This document shows, one piece after another, positions 44,083 to 53,316 of a stretch of 64,000 nucleotides of DNA. The translations under genes and the position numbers were made by a program. Where the stretch lies: contig CAMLMH010000003.1 of the NCBI GenBank assembly GCA_946481315.1, positions 1 through 64,000 on the forward strand, in the 5' to 3' direction. Each line of letters opens with the position of its first letter. Position 1 is the stretch's first letter. The stretch is from an uncultured Bacteriovorax sp. (lineage in GTDB: Bacteria; Bdellovibrionota; Bacteriovoracia; Bacteriovoracales; Bacteriovoracaceae). A model generated the notes under the pieces. It worked only from the letters and a program-made list of their open reading frames with translations, was not told the DNA's origin and did not search any database.

Positions 44083-47067
44083 TTATTGATCTGAAAATTC
44101 CCGTACAATTGTAAATTTAACCAAAATCCCAAAATCATTGTTTGGATCAGAGTTGTCTGCAAAATAGCAGTCATCAACTGTAAGTTGTAGTTCTTTGGCC
44201 CCAGCAGGGACTCTTACTTTTGCAGGTTGACTTGGAATATAAAAATCTTGTGGGATATCAGTCGGATGCCCTTGATTGCAAGTGTTCTGCGACCTAAATG
44301 GCCCTACAAAAGGGATTGAGTCTGTAGAAATTTCTTCAAATGTTGTGTCAGGATAGATAAATCCGCCATTTCCATAGAAAACACCAGCAAGTGTTGAATC
44401 GGTATCAGTTGAAGGTGGGACAGAAGCTTGATGAGCACCAACTGATTCCAAAATTAAAATATCTCTTGGTTTTAATCTAATATAAGGATCATTCATTAGG
44501 GTCTCGATACTGACACTAGATGGTGGGAGTTTAACGTCAGGGTAATTCTTATCATTTGCAATATCCCTCCATCCAACAGTTGTGTCAGTGTAGAGATAGG
44601 TTCCATGAACACTTACTTTTATAAAGAAAGAAATTTCACGTGGGGTCATATATAAACTCACGCTTGCACTATCGGAATTTCCCTTACTATCAGAGACTGT
44701 TAGAGTGACAATATATGGACCAGGATTTTGATAATGATGTGAGAATGTTTTTGAAGTGGTTTCGATAATTTTACCGTCACCTAAGTTCCAAGTATAAGTA
44801 AGACCTTCAATATCTGGGTTTTCAGGATCTGTTGAATCAAAGCTAGCATCTAGATAATTTTTCGTAAAAAGAATATAGGCCTTCAGTGGATTTTGAATTT
44901 GAATTTCAGTATCTATGTTTTTTTCAATTCCAAAATCTTGATTGTAATAAGTTACTCTCAAAACAGCTTTTTGAGTCTTTGGTGAAATGAATTTGATATT
45001 TAAGTTATTGCTATCTACGAAATAAGAACTCACAGAAGCATTTCCTTCATCAGAACTTATAATTTGAACACTTGTTACGTAGTTTGGACTTAGGATTGTC
45101 TTAAATCTTGTTTGCGGAAAACTTAATAATGGTAATGGTTCAATTTGAGATGAGTAACCTAAAAGCGATAGAGTTGAATTTACAGAACCTAACTGAGAGT
45201 TAATTTTTCCAAGTTCAAAATTCGCATTATTTTTAGCATTAATTGCTTGTGTAATTAATGGAGAAGCTGGAGCGATTGAATCAAGGGGAACGGCTTGCCC
45301 CCATATGCTAAACGAAGAAACTTCACCAGAGTTTATTTGACTAGGAAGTCTTAAATAAAGAGAGTCTGAGTCTACGTTATGGACATCATTGATTTCATCT
45401 TGAGCTGCTGATGCTCTAGATGTTAGCAATGCTATGCCTGCTGCAGCAGAAATTAAACCTGCAACATTCCACCAAATGCCAGTTATGTTCTTACTGAATA
45501 ATGTAAACCCACCAATTGCAAAAAAAGCCGCTCCCAAAAGCTTGGGGCTTACAAGGACAAGTGCTCTCATGCCTTGAATGGAACTGTTTATAAAATTTGA
45601 AAGATCGTCCGCATATGCACTCATAATCAATATGCCAAACAATGTTGTAGGTCTTTCTTTAATTTGTTTAAAGCTTGTAACACCCTCTATGTCAGCAAAT
45701 ATGTTTGCTTGTAAATATTCCGCAACCTTTTGCTTATCTGCAGATGAAAGGACAGACAATTTTTCTTTTAATTCTTCTAGTAAATTTCGAATTGATGTTT
45801 TGGCATTTTGATATGATTGATTAGTACTATTGCTTGAATCAAGCAAAATATTTAATTGATCAACGTTTTGGCTTATGTATGAGTCAGGATTATTGATGAT
45901 GGGTAGAGCAACAAGATTAAGGCTTCCTCTATATCCAAATTCAGGAACGGTAATTAACTTATTTCCTGCCGTATCGGCAGGGATTTCGCCAGAATATAAC
46001 TCTGAATCGTGATCTGACTTAGTCAGAGTAAACTTTTTTAACCCCATTAATGCCGTTACTTTCGATGGACTTCTTTTTAATCCACTAAATTGAAAAATTG
46101 CCATTTGTCCTTTATTAAACTTATTAGGGCTTACGTTTTGATAGATTCCAATTTTTCTAAAATAGCCAGATTGATCTACAACAATTGATTCAATTAAATG
46201 TCTTCCAGGAAATAGAAAAATTTTATTTGCACTTCTGCCAACATTGACAGCTTCTTGATCAAATCTCCACCTAACTGCCGCGTTCGTTGGGCGGCTCTCT
46301 AGTGAGTAGCTTACACTTAAAGAATCTTTAGAGTCGGTTGCTGATGCAATTTTGATATTCGTTGGTAACGGATTTGTTGCACAATTTCCGGTATATTGAA
46401 AATTAGGTGAAAACTTTTTGCATGATCTTTCGTGATCTCTATCATCATCATTTTCTCGGTCATCGTAATTTCCTATTTCACAATTTCCTCCGCTTAAAAC
46501 AATATCAGAAGAGTTTAACGAAGATTCTTTATTGATAATTAAATTTGAAAGGAGTGAGGATTTTTATTTTATCAGACTTTAACATTGAATCTTTAGAAAT
46601 AAGAATTTCCCCATCAAAAGGATTGAAAAATTTTGATGCAAGTGTAATTTCACCTTTCGTTTGTAAAAATGATCTCCTTAATGTGATGGATTTTCCAGAG
46701 CCGATAAAGATGGGTGATTTTTTGTCAGAATATAATTGGTTTTCACCTTTAAAATATACTGAAGCTCCTTTTATGCAAATACCACTTAACAAAGATCTGA
46801 ACGAAACGCCCCGACTCACCCTAACATCACAATTGGTTGCAATATTAATTTCTTTATCCTTAATATCGAAATTAAGTTCTAAATTTAGAAGTTTTCCGTC
46901 TTTAAATTTTCCGTATTGAAGATACTCAGTTAATTGCTTAGAGTTTTTTGGCACAAAGTAATCTGGACTACAAACCCTATTCACTAAATTTGCATCAATG
47001 TCACAATTAGCGCTGCTGTGAGGGAAGAAATACTAAATGCCATAATTAAAGATAAATTTTTCAGCAT
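44083..47067 (-). pseudogene. Large secreted PKD-domain protein with two frameshifts
   Basis: Read from the ATG at 47067, a signal peptide (MLKNLSLIMAFSISSLTAA) runs into ANCDIDANLVNRVCSPDYF if one base is added near 47008. A second shift between 46532 and 46566, best at the T5/T4 runs, links DSMLKSDKIKI to LLSNLIINKESSLNSSDIVL, two similar beta-helix-like turns. Repaired length is 2985 bases, about 994 residues. The centre has two hydrophobic helices (FAIGGFTLF and NVAGLISAAAGIALL). A PKD domain follows (TYTWNLGDGK, HHYQNPGPYIVTLTVSD). Probably a surface protein. The ATG at 46104 is internal. Either a decayed gene or sequence errors. Confidence 0.7.
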
Positions 47068-47265
47068 ACGCACCACCTTTTTATTGTCAAAAAAACAATT
47101 AAAAGAAATGCTAATTCCGATTCGATTATTTCAATTAGGATTTCTTTGAAATCCCACAAAGAACGAGAGAAATCAATGGTTTGTATCGGGAGGGTAAAGT
47201 ATGTTTTTACATATTTTATCAATCTGAATAGCAAGAAAAATGGGCACTCGGAAAATTTATTTTAA

Positions 47266-47274
47266 TGGTATAAT
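47266..47274 (+). promoter_or_regulatory. Extended -10 promoter of the small membrane protein gene
   Basis: TGGTATAAT, 25 bases before the ATG, with an AAGGG ribosome site at 47287-47291. The same extended -10 word is seen ahead of the kinase-like gene at 42544. Confidence 0.45.
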
Positions 47275-47298
47275 TTTAAAAAATTAAGGGAAAAATAT

Positions 47299-47670
47299 AT
47301 GGAAAAAATAAAGCCTAATTATAAATTATTTTTTTTAATTTCTCTTTTCGTGTCTTTTCTTACAATGCTTATTTGTTATTTTGTAGGTACATCAAACCAA
47401 TTGCAAGTAATTGCATTAGTAATATTGCCATTTTTTAGCACGTTTGCTTATAAACACAGTTACGAATCATCTCCCTTTGGATATTTCATTAATGAAAATG
47501 AAATTATTTTCAAAGATTCAAAAGGAGAAACATCTACACGCTTGGCTGATGTTGTATTAAAAAAAGGATTTTTTAATACAACACTAGTTTTAAATAACAA
47601 GAAAAATATTGACCTTGCTTTTTATAATAGAGCACCTCTCGTAAAACGCTTAGCTAATATTAAACTATAA
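47299..47670 (+). CDS. Small two-helix membrane protein
   Basis: 123 residues. Two adjacent hydrophobic segments at the N-terminus (LFFLISLFVSFLTMLICYFV and VIALVILPFFSTFAY) form a hairpin in the membrane; the rest is a short soluble domain of alternating strands (EIIFKDSKGETSTRLADVVL, TTLVLNNKKNIDLAFYN), resembling the general layout of PH-like membrane proteins. No function can be given. It has a good promoter and its own terminator, so it is likely expressed despite lying in an accessory patch. Confidence 0.65.
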   Translation: MEKIKPNYKLFFLISLFVSFLTMLICYFVGTSNQLQVIALVILPFFSTFAYKHSYESSPFGYFINENEIIFKDSKGETSTRLADVVLKKGFFNTTLVLNNKKNIDLAFYNRAPLVKRLANIKL

Positions 47671-47696
47671 CAAGTGAGCATAATCACTTGTTTTTG
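47669..47696 (+). terminator. Intrinsic terminator
   Basis: AACAAGTGA and TCACTTGTT form a 9-bp stem around GCATAA, followed by T's. It overlaps the stop codon of the small membrane protein. Confidence 0.7.
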
Positions 47697-47723
47697 CCCA
47701 CCACGGCCTTTGGCCTTAACATT

Positions 47724-48881
47724 TCATGCAACTAGTTTTAATTCCTCAATTTCCTGCTTGTATTTATTAAGCTTAATTGTCTGCCTTTTTATAATTTCCC
47801 TAAGTTCTATGGGATTTAAGAGCTGATATTTGCGTCTTAAATCTTCCTTTTGGCCCATGGTTAAATGGGGAGAATCCAGCAGGCGTTGATTAGGTGTCTT
47901 TGGTTGATCATATTTTTTGACGATCTTGGAACCAACTCTGACTTTTTCAATGAGCTTCAGTTGGGGCACAAAGAAGTTGTAGAGGTTATTCAGATAAAGC
48001 TTATAAATGACATTCATGATTTCAACTTGCTCAATTAGATCATATCTTTCATATCCAATATTCTCACGAACGTGCGTCCAGTTCTTCTGTTCTACATGAC
48101 AATTATCGTTCTTTTTATAGGGACGTGAGCGAGTAAATTCAATTGTCTTTTTTTCAGAAAAATACAGATATAAAGAACGATTTAAAAATTCAGTTCCATT
48201 ATCAGTATTAAATGACAAAACAGGGAAGGGGAGTTTGAACTGTATATCCATTATCGCTGATAAGACTTCATCTGAATCTTTTCCGTAAGTCGCTCTGTTT
48301 TCTGTCCACCCTGAATAAACGTCAGTAAAAGTTAAACTCCAAGCAAATTTTCCAGACATCGAATCACCACAATGAGCGACGGTATCAGCTTCAATGTGCC
48401 CAGGTCGATCAATATTGGAATCAAAAGATTTTAATGGAATCACATTTTTAAACATTTTCCCCGGCTTTGTGCCCGTTCTTTTCTTTCGTCCAAGACTCGC
48501 CTTATATGATTTTAAATAACGATCAATGCTGGCCGAACTCATAGATAGTAATTCGTCTCGAACTTCATCATCACAATCTGGATCTTCATAATACTTAAGC
48601 CACGTTTTAAGGGCCGGAACCATTTTCTTTGAACACATTTCGCCCATGATGACCCACAAGCGCTTTAAATGCTTTACTGAGCGTTCAGAATAAGTTTTTG
48701 TTCTACCAGATAGCTTTTTGCCTTCATGATGTTTTATGGCCAAAATACGAATGGCGTATTTGCGGTTATATCCAGCAACAGCACAGAGTTCGTTCAAAAT
48801 TTTAGTTTTTTCGCTTTTTCTGGCTTGATAGTAGCGCTTGCGAATTGCACTCAAGTATTCAATCTTAAATTTTAAAGTCAC
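47724..48881 (-). CDS. Integrase-core (DDE) transposase
   Basis: 385 residues. The N-terminal third has a helix-turn-helix (KILNELCAVAGYNRKYAIRI). The rve-type catalytic core shows IEADTVAHCG (first Asp), FNTDNGTEFLNR (second Asp) and CHVEQKNWTHVR (Glu), so it appears intact. It belongs to the group of single-gene integrase-core transposases often annotated as ISNCY/IS1202-like. I could not fix terminal repeats: GGCCTTT occurs on both flanks but the similarity is short. No partner gene is present. Confidence 0.82.
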   Translation of the reverse strand: MTLKFKIEYLSAIRKRYYQARKSEKTKILNELCAVAGYNRKYAIRILAIKHHEGKKLSGRTKTYSERSVKHLKRLWVIMGEMCSKKMVPALKTWLKYYEDPDCDDEVRDELLSMSSASIDRYLKSYKASLGRKKRTGTKPGKMFKNVIPLKSFDSNIDRPGHIEADTVAHCGDSMSGKFAWSLTFTDVYSGWTENRATYGKDSDEVLSAIMDIQFKLPFPVLSFNTDNGTEFLNRSLYLYFSEKKTIEFTRSRPYKKNDNCHVEQKNWTHVRENIGYERYDLIEQVEIMNVIYKLYLNNLYNFFVPQLKLIEKVRVGSKIVKKYDQPKTPNQRLLDSPHLTMGQKEDLRRKYQLLNPIELREIIKRQTIKLNKYKQEIEELKLVA

Positions 48882-49220
48882 GAAATCATCCTTGATTTAC
48901 TTTTAGTTACATTTTTCTGAGTCAACGATTGATCTAAATTTTTGGAATTTTAAAATTACGGTTACATTTTGGAAAGGCCCATTTAGACTTATACTTATTA
49001 AGATTATTATTGGGCGAAGATGATTTCATGAAGGCCTCCAGTGAAGATTGGGATGTTGACTTGAGTCAACGAATCTTCAAAAAAGGCATTTGGGTTACGT
49101 TTTTAATGAGTCAACTCGCTCCGTCCTCACACCCCCCCGTTGGAAAAATGGCAGTTTGGTTATTATCATTACAATTTCCTGAATGCTTGACTCTATAATT
49201 ATAGTTAAAAAGCTATAAGA
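48882..49220. other. Gap between transposase and the radical SAM operon
   Basis: 340 bases with no believable gene. The right end of the transposable element must lie here. Just before the radical SAM gene, TATAAT at 49194-49199 is a candidate -10 box with TTACAA 19 bases upstream as a weak -35; a strong ribosome site is lacking. Confidence 0.4.
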
Positions 49221-50219
49221 ATGAGTGCAGACAATCTTTCTATTCCCAAAGAAGTCGTTATTGAAGTTACGGCCAGTTGTAATTTCAATTGTCCCGGATG
49301 TTTTAATCTGGAGTCTTTCGCGTCCGAAGGACGTTTTGTTTCACTCAAACTTGAAAAGGTTAAGCGGATAATTGATTCAGCAGCTGATATGGGGGTGCCC
49401 CTGATTCGTTTTACCGGAGGAGAGGCACTGTTGCATCCGGATCTTTTTTCAATGGCAGCGTATGCCAAAAAAAAGAACGTGCATACACGACTCAATACCA
49501 ATGCCAGCTTAATTGGCAAAGATATCATTGGAAAAATTGCAAATCTTTTTGACAGCGTACTGGTTTCAGTAAACGGCGCTGATATGGAATCAGATGCTGA
49601 ATGGACGGGAGTTTTTGATTCTTTTGACAGTAAATTACATGGACTGAAATTACTCGCTAAAACGGATGTTGAATTGCGCATTGGTACCGTATTGACGAAT
49701 GAGAACATAGAGAATCTGGAAAAAATATATAAATTGATTGAGCCATTAAAACCAGCACACTGGGAAGTTTACCGGATGGTTACTTCAGAATCCCGCGAAG
49801 AAATTGCAGAGAAAATTGAAATTGTACTGACGAAACTGGCCTGCTTGGGCCGGATGTTTGGGCAGGTGATACCGATTGCAAATGCCATTCCTTTTTGTCT
49901 GTATGACAAAGAAGTGATGAATAAAATGTGTTCTGGGGCAAGTTTCGATGACGGCCATTCCCGGATCATCGTAGATCCGCGCGGCTTTGCCAAGCCTTCC
50001 TATTATATCAATGAAAACATTGGTGATCCGACAGATATTAAGGCCTGTTGGAATCACCCTTTTATGCTGAAGATGCGTTCATTATCAATGCTTCCTGAAG
50101 AATGCAAAAGTTGTGAATTTAGTCAACGCTGTAAAGGAGGTTCCAGGTACAAAGCGAAAATAGCCTTTGGTGATTATTTCGCGCGGGATCCTCTGATGCG
50201 CACATGGGCGGATATGTGA
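49221..50219 (+). CDS. Radical SAM protein with SPASM-like C-terminus
   Basis: 332 residues. C20, C24 and C27 (ASCNFNCPGCF) form the CX3CX2C cluster site; RFTGGEALLHPD is the SAM-binding GGE-type motif, and RLNTNAS follows. After residue 230 come further cysteines (KMCSGA, KACWNH, EECKSCEFSQRCKGG) that fit an auxiliary iron-sulfur SPASM-like domain. Such enzymes modify peptides or proteins. It is the first gene of a coupled operon; its stop lies 16 bases inside the cytochrome frame, which makes a protein of that operon a possible substrate. That link is inferred. Confidence 0.85.
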   Translation: MSADNLSIPKEVVIEVTASCNFNCPGCFNLESFASEGRFVSLKLEKVKRIIDSAADMGVPLIRFTGGEALLHPDLFSMAAYAKKKNVHTRLNTNASLIGKDIIGKIANLFDSVLVSVNGADMESDAEWTGVFDSFDSKLHGLKLLAKTDVELRIGTVLTNENIENLEKIYKLIEPLKPAHWEVYRMVTSESREEIAEKIEIVLTKLACLGRMFGQVIPIANAIPFCLYDKEVMNKMCSGASFDDGHSRIIVDPRGFAKPSYYINENIGDPTDIKACWNHPFMLKMRSLSMLPEECKSCEFSQRCKGGSRYKAKIAFGDYFARDPLMRTWADM

Positions 50220-52444
50220 ATGAAGTCCTGAAGGAGATTCAAAAAAATGAGTTGAAAAAAAACTGGCGCTCACGCTGGTTTCACTACGGTTTTGCACTCA
50301 TTTTTTTTGAGTTATTGACCGGAACCTTCCTGCTGCTGAATACTCAATTGAATTTTATTGCCCAGTTTTTTTTATTATTTCATTTACTGCTGGGTTTTTT
50401 GTTAATTGTTTCTCTGGTTGCTTTTATTCAGCGATTTTTTCTTTATAAACGTTTCTGGCAAGATTCTCTTTTTTCCTTTTTGGGCCAGAGTATTATTGCC
50501 AGCTTTCTGACTTCCCTTGCATCCGGAACTGTGCTTTTTTTTACTGGAATTACGGGACTAAAATGGCTCTGGTTTGTTCATTTAATTTCTTCTTATGCCT
50601 TGACACTTGTGTTGTGCTGTTTTGCACTTTTAGTTGTCAGGCGCACCCAGGCTGAACTGTCTGATAAGATGCGAAGTGCATTTTTAAAAACTGTACGAAA
50701 GGTGAGTATTAAAATTGCTATCAGCTCCGCAGTCATAATCTTTATCCCTCTGGTGCTGGGTTTTATCTATGCTGAGCCTGATGTAACGACAAAACCCCGA
50801 AATTATAGTTTGCCCTTCGGTCCTAATCCTTTTTTTCCAGGGGCGGTGAAAACTAAAGAGAACCAATTCTATAAAAAAGAAGTTTTTGCCAATTCCCTTT
50901 CATGTGGAACAACGGGTTGCCATCAAGGCATCGGCCGGCAATGGGAAGAGTCCACTCATTTCCGCACGCCCAATCCTTTCGTTGATGCTGTTCAGAAACT
51001 AATGATTCTGGAAGGGGAAGAGGGGCGTTTGTTTGATCAGATTCAAAATGATCACATTAAAAAACTTAACTCACAAAAATTAGGAAGAGAAACTTTCAGG
51101 AAGTGTGCTGCCTGCCATGCTCCCGTGGCCCTGGTTGCAGGTAATATTGATCCATCGATTCCATTTGATACTGATAAGAACTTTGAAGGGGTCTCCTGCA
51201 CCCTCTGCCACAGTATTGAAAGTGCCGGAACAAAAGGAGGAGGGGATTATGTAGTGAATCCTCAGTCTCAGTATCTCTTCTCTTACTCCCAAAATGCCCT
51301 GGGACAATATCTGCACAATGCTCTTATAAAAAATAAACCTCAGCTGCATAAAGAATCCTATTCCAAACCATTTTATAAAGAAACAGGATATTGCATTTCC
51401 TGTCATGAAAGATTGCATTTTAAAAGCTGGAATGAAAGTTCCTATAATAACAAAAAACACCCGGAGCAGACGAAACATTGTCAAAGTTGTCATATGCCCC
51501 AGGTACATGAAGCTGATGAAATATCCGCTAAGGAAAAAGGGACAATTGCTGATCACCGCTTCTTAAGTGGCGGTCTTTCGATGGCCAGGTATTTTGGAAA
51601 ACATGAGCAATTTAAGAAAACATCAGAATTTTTAAAAGATAAAAAAATTGATCTTAAGATCATTGCCCCTTCACATATTAAAGCAGGCGAGCTTCAGACA
51701 ATAATCGTTCGAAATGCCAATGTCGGAATCGGCCACAATTTTCCCGCCGGACCGGAAGCAGACATTGTTGAGGGATGGGTCTATTTAAAAGTACAGGATT
51801 CATCAGGGAAGATACATTTTGAATCAGGAAAATTAAAAGCGGATAATCATCTTGACCGTAATTCGACATTCATTTATCACTCGGTCCCTTATGACGGAAC
51901 AGGTGCAAACATGGGCCTTGGACGTCACCGCTCCTGGCGTTTCGTTGAAGACAGGCATCAGGTCATAAGGCCCAGAATGTTTCATGATATCCAATATCGT
52001 TTGATAATTCCTAAATCGGTCACCGGCCAGTTGTTTATTGAGGCTGAGCTGAACTATCGTAAACCGAATCAGGAATTTGCTGACTGGGTGCTGGGAAAAG
52101 GTAAATTCCTCGTTCCGCATGTGCAGATGGACACTGATAAAGTGACTGTGCAGATAACTGTTGATTCTCAGAAGGTCGAGAATGCAAAAACAAGTTTTAA
52201 TCGTGAACTCGCACTCTTAAATTTACCCGGTGACATTAAAAAAATGCAGACTTTTCCGGAGCCTGATTATCAGCTGGACGTTGAAGCCAAGATTGTGCTC
52301 TTTGAAGCATACGGATGGCTGAAAAAGAAACAGGTTAAAAAAGCTATTGCCACTATAGAAACATTGGGGGAGTCCGCAAAAAAAACTAAAGCCTATAAAG
52401 ATTTTTATCAGAGATTAAATTCATTCAGAAAGAGGAAGTTATGA
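50204..52444 (+). CDS. Cytochrome b-like / multiheme cytochrome c membrane protein
   Basis: 746 residues (a GTG at 50216 is an alternative start). Four membrane helices at about 25-150 carry His 27, 60 and 126, a pattern of a haem b bundle; a fifth helix (170-190) leads to the periplasm. There, haem c sites follow: C234-x4-C239-H240 (unusual spacing), CAACH (301-305), CTLCH (332-336), CISCH (397-401) and CQSCH (426-430). The remaining 300 residues include FPAGPEADIVEGWVY and a beta-rich region. It should pass electrons between the quinone pool and the periplasm. It overlaps both neighbouring genes. Confidence 0.78.
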   Translation: MGGYVNEVLKEIQKNELKKNWRSRWFHYGFALIFFELLTGTFLLLNTQLNFIAQFFLLFHLLLGFLLIVSLVAFIQRFFLYKRFWQDSLFSFLGQSIIASFLTSLASGTVLFFTGITGLKWLWFVHLISSYALTLVLCCFALLVVRRTQAELSDKMRSAFLKTVRKVSIKIAISSAVIIFIPLVLGFIYAEPDVTTKPRNYSLPFGPNPFFPGAVKTKENQFYKKEVFANSLSCGTTGCHQGIGRQWEESTHFRTPNPFVDAVQKLMILEGEEGRLFDQIQNDHIKKLNSQKLGRETFRKCAACHAPVALVAGNIDPSIPFDTDKNFEGVSCTLCHSIESAGTKGGGDYVVNPQSQYLFSYSQNALGQYLHNALIKNKPQLHKESYSKPFYKETGYCISCHERLHFKSWNESSYNNKKHPEQTKHCQSCHMPQVHEADEISAKEKGTIADHRFLSGGLSMARYFGKHEQFKKTSEFLKDKKIDLKIIAPSHIKAGELQTIIVRNANVGIGHNFPAGPEADIVEGWVYLKVQDSSGKIHFESGKLKADNHLDRNSTFIYHSVPYDGTGANMGLGRHRSWRFVEDRHQVIRPRMFHDIQYRLIIPKSVTGQLFIEAELNYRKPNQEFADWVLGKGKFLVPHVQMDTDKVTVQITVDSQKVENAKTSFNRELALLNLPGDIKKMQTFPEPDYQLDVEAKIVLFEAYGWLKKKQVKKAIATIETLGESAKKTKAYKDFYQRLNSFRKRKL

Positions 52445-53316
52445 AAAACAAACCCACTCAGATTAAGTCCAAACCGAATCTGCTTCGTGATGTGATTTTT
52501 GCAGTCATTTTAGTTCTTGCAGGCGCCGGCTATGTATATTTTAATGAAGTGGAAATTCCGTTTTTAAAAAAGAATCCTACAAAACTCCGCATTTATGTCT
52601 TTGTTTCTTCCAGTGCAATAGAGCAACAGGTTGCTCCTAAAGTGGAGACGTTCCGGAAAGACATGGAAGCAAAAGGATTCGATTTAAAATTTTCTTATGC
52701 CACTCCAACCTCAGAAAGAAGTCAAGTCGATAACCTAAAATGGGATATAGCACTCGCAAACTCAGTTAATGCTCTGGTAAATATCCGCAAAAATGCCGCA
52801 TTTACGGTAATAGGAGCAAGAAACAATTGCTCTATTGGAACCCGTTTCATGGTTCCTGAGAGTTCCGGCATAACAGACCTGCAGCAACTAGAAAATAAAA
52901 AAGTTTATATCTTCAGCAAAGGGACTATTAACCCTCTATTGCTGAAAACGGCTTCCGAGTTTAAAGATTTACACTTTGAAGTTATCGATGATGAGAATCT
53001 AATGGCCGAAAAAATTAAAAATGAACCCGAATTTGTACTGCTGACAAATTATCAGACTTTGGAAAAAAATAATGAACAACAAGGAATGAAGGATTTATTT
53101 GTTACACCTTTTAAATTGCCTTGCCGATTTTTACTGGCATCAAACAAAGTCCCTAAGGCCATCGTGACAAAGTTTATGCAAAACGCAGACTTCTCTTCCG
53201 AGTCATTATTGAATGGTTATGAGGTCATGGGGCAGGAAAAATTTGACACACTTTTTGCCAGTTTTCCGTGGAAAGATATTAATAAATTAAGAATAGAACT
53301 ACTCAAGAAACAATGA
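52441..53316 (+). CDS. Membrane-anchored PhnD-like binding protein
   Basis: 291 residues. One N-terminal membrane segment (DVIFAVILVLAGAGYVYF) is not followed by a cleavage site and probably anchors the protein. The rest fits a type 2 periplasmic binding fold of the PhnD kind: LRIYVFVSSSAIEQQVAPKV, WDIALANSVNALVNI, SGITDLQQLENKKVYIFSKG and PCRFLLASNKVPKAIV. No ABC permease or ATPase accompanies it, so a sensing or electron-donor-binding role rather than transport is likely. Start and stop each overlap the neighbours (ATGA). Confidence 0.7.
   Translation: MKNKPTQIKSKPNLLRDVIFAVILVLAGAGYVYFNEVEIPFLKKNPTKLRIYVFVSSSAIEQQVAPKVETFRKDMEAKGFDLKFSYATPTSERSQVDNLKWDIALANSVNALVNIRKNAAFTVIGARNNCSIGTRFMVPESSGITDLQQLENKKVYIFSKGTINPLLLKTASEFKDLHFEVIDDENLMAEKIKNEPEFVLLTNYQTLEKNNEQQGMKDLFVTPFKLPCRFLLASNKVPKAIVTKFMQNADFSSESLLNGYEVMGQEKFDTLFASFPWKDINKLRIELLKKQ

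Noticed and set aside
47697..49000. Terminal inverted repeats of the integrase-core transposase
   Set aside because: Only a short GGCCTTT similarity is shared by the two flanks, too little to fix the element ends.
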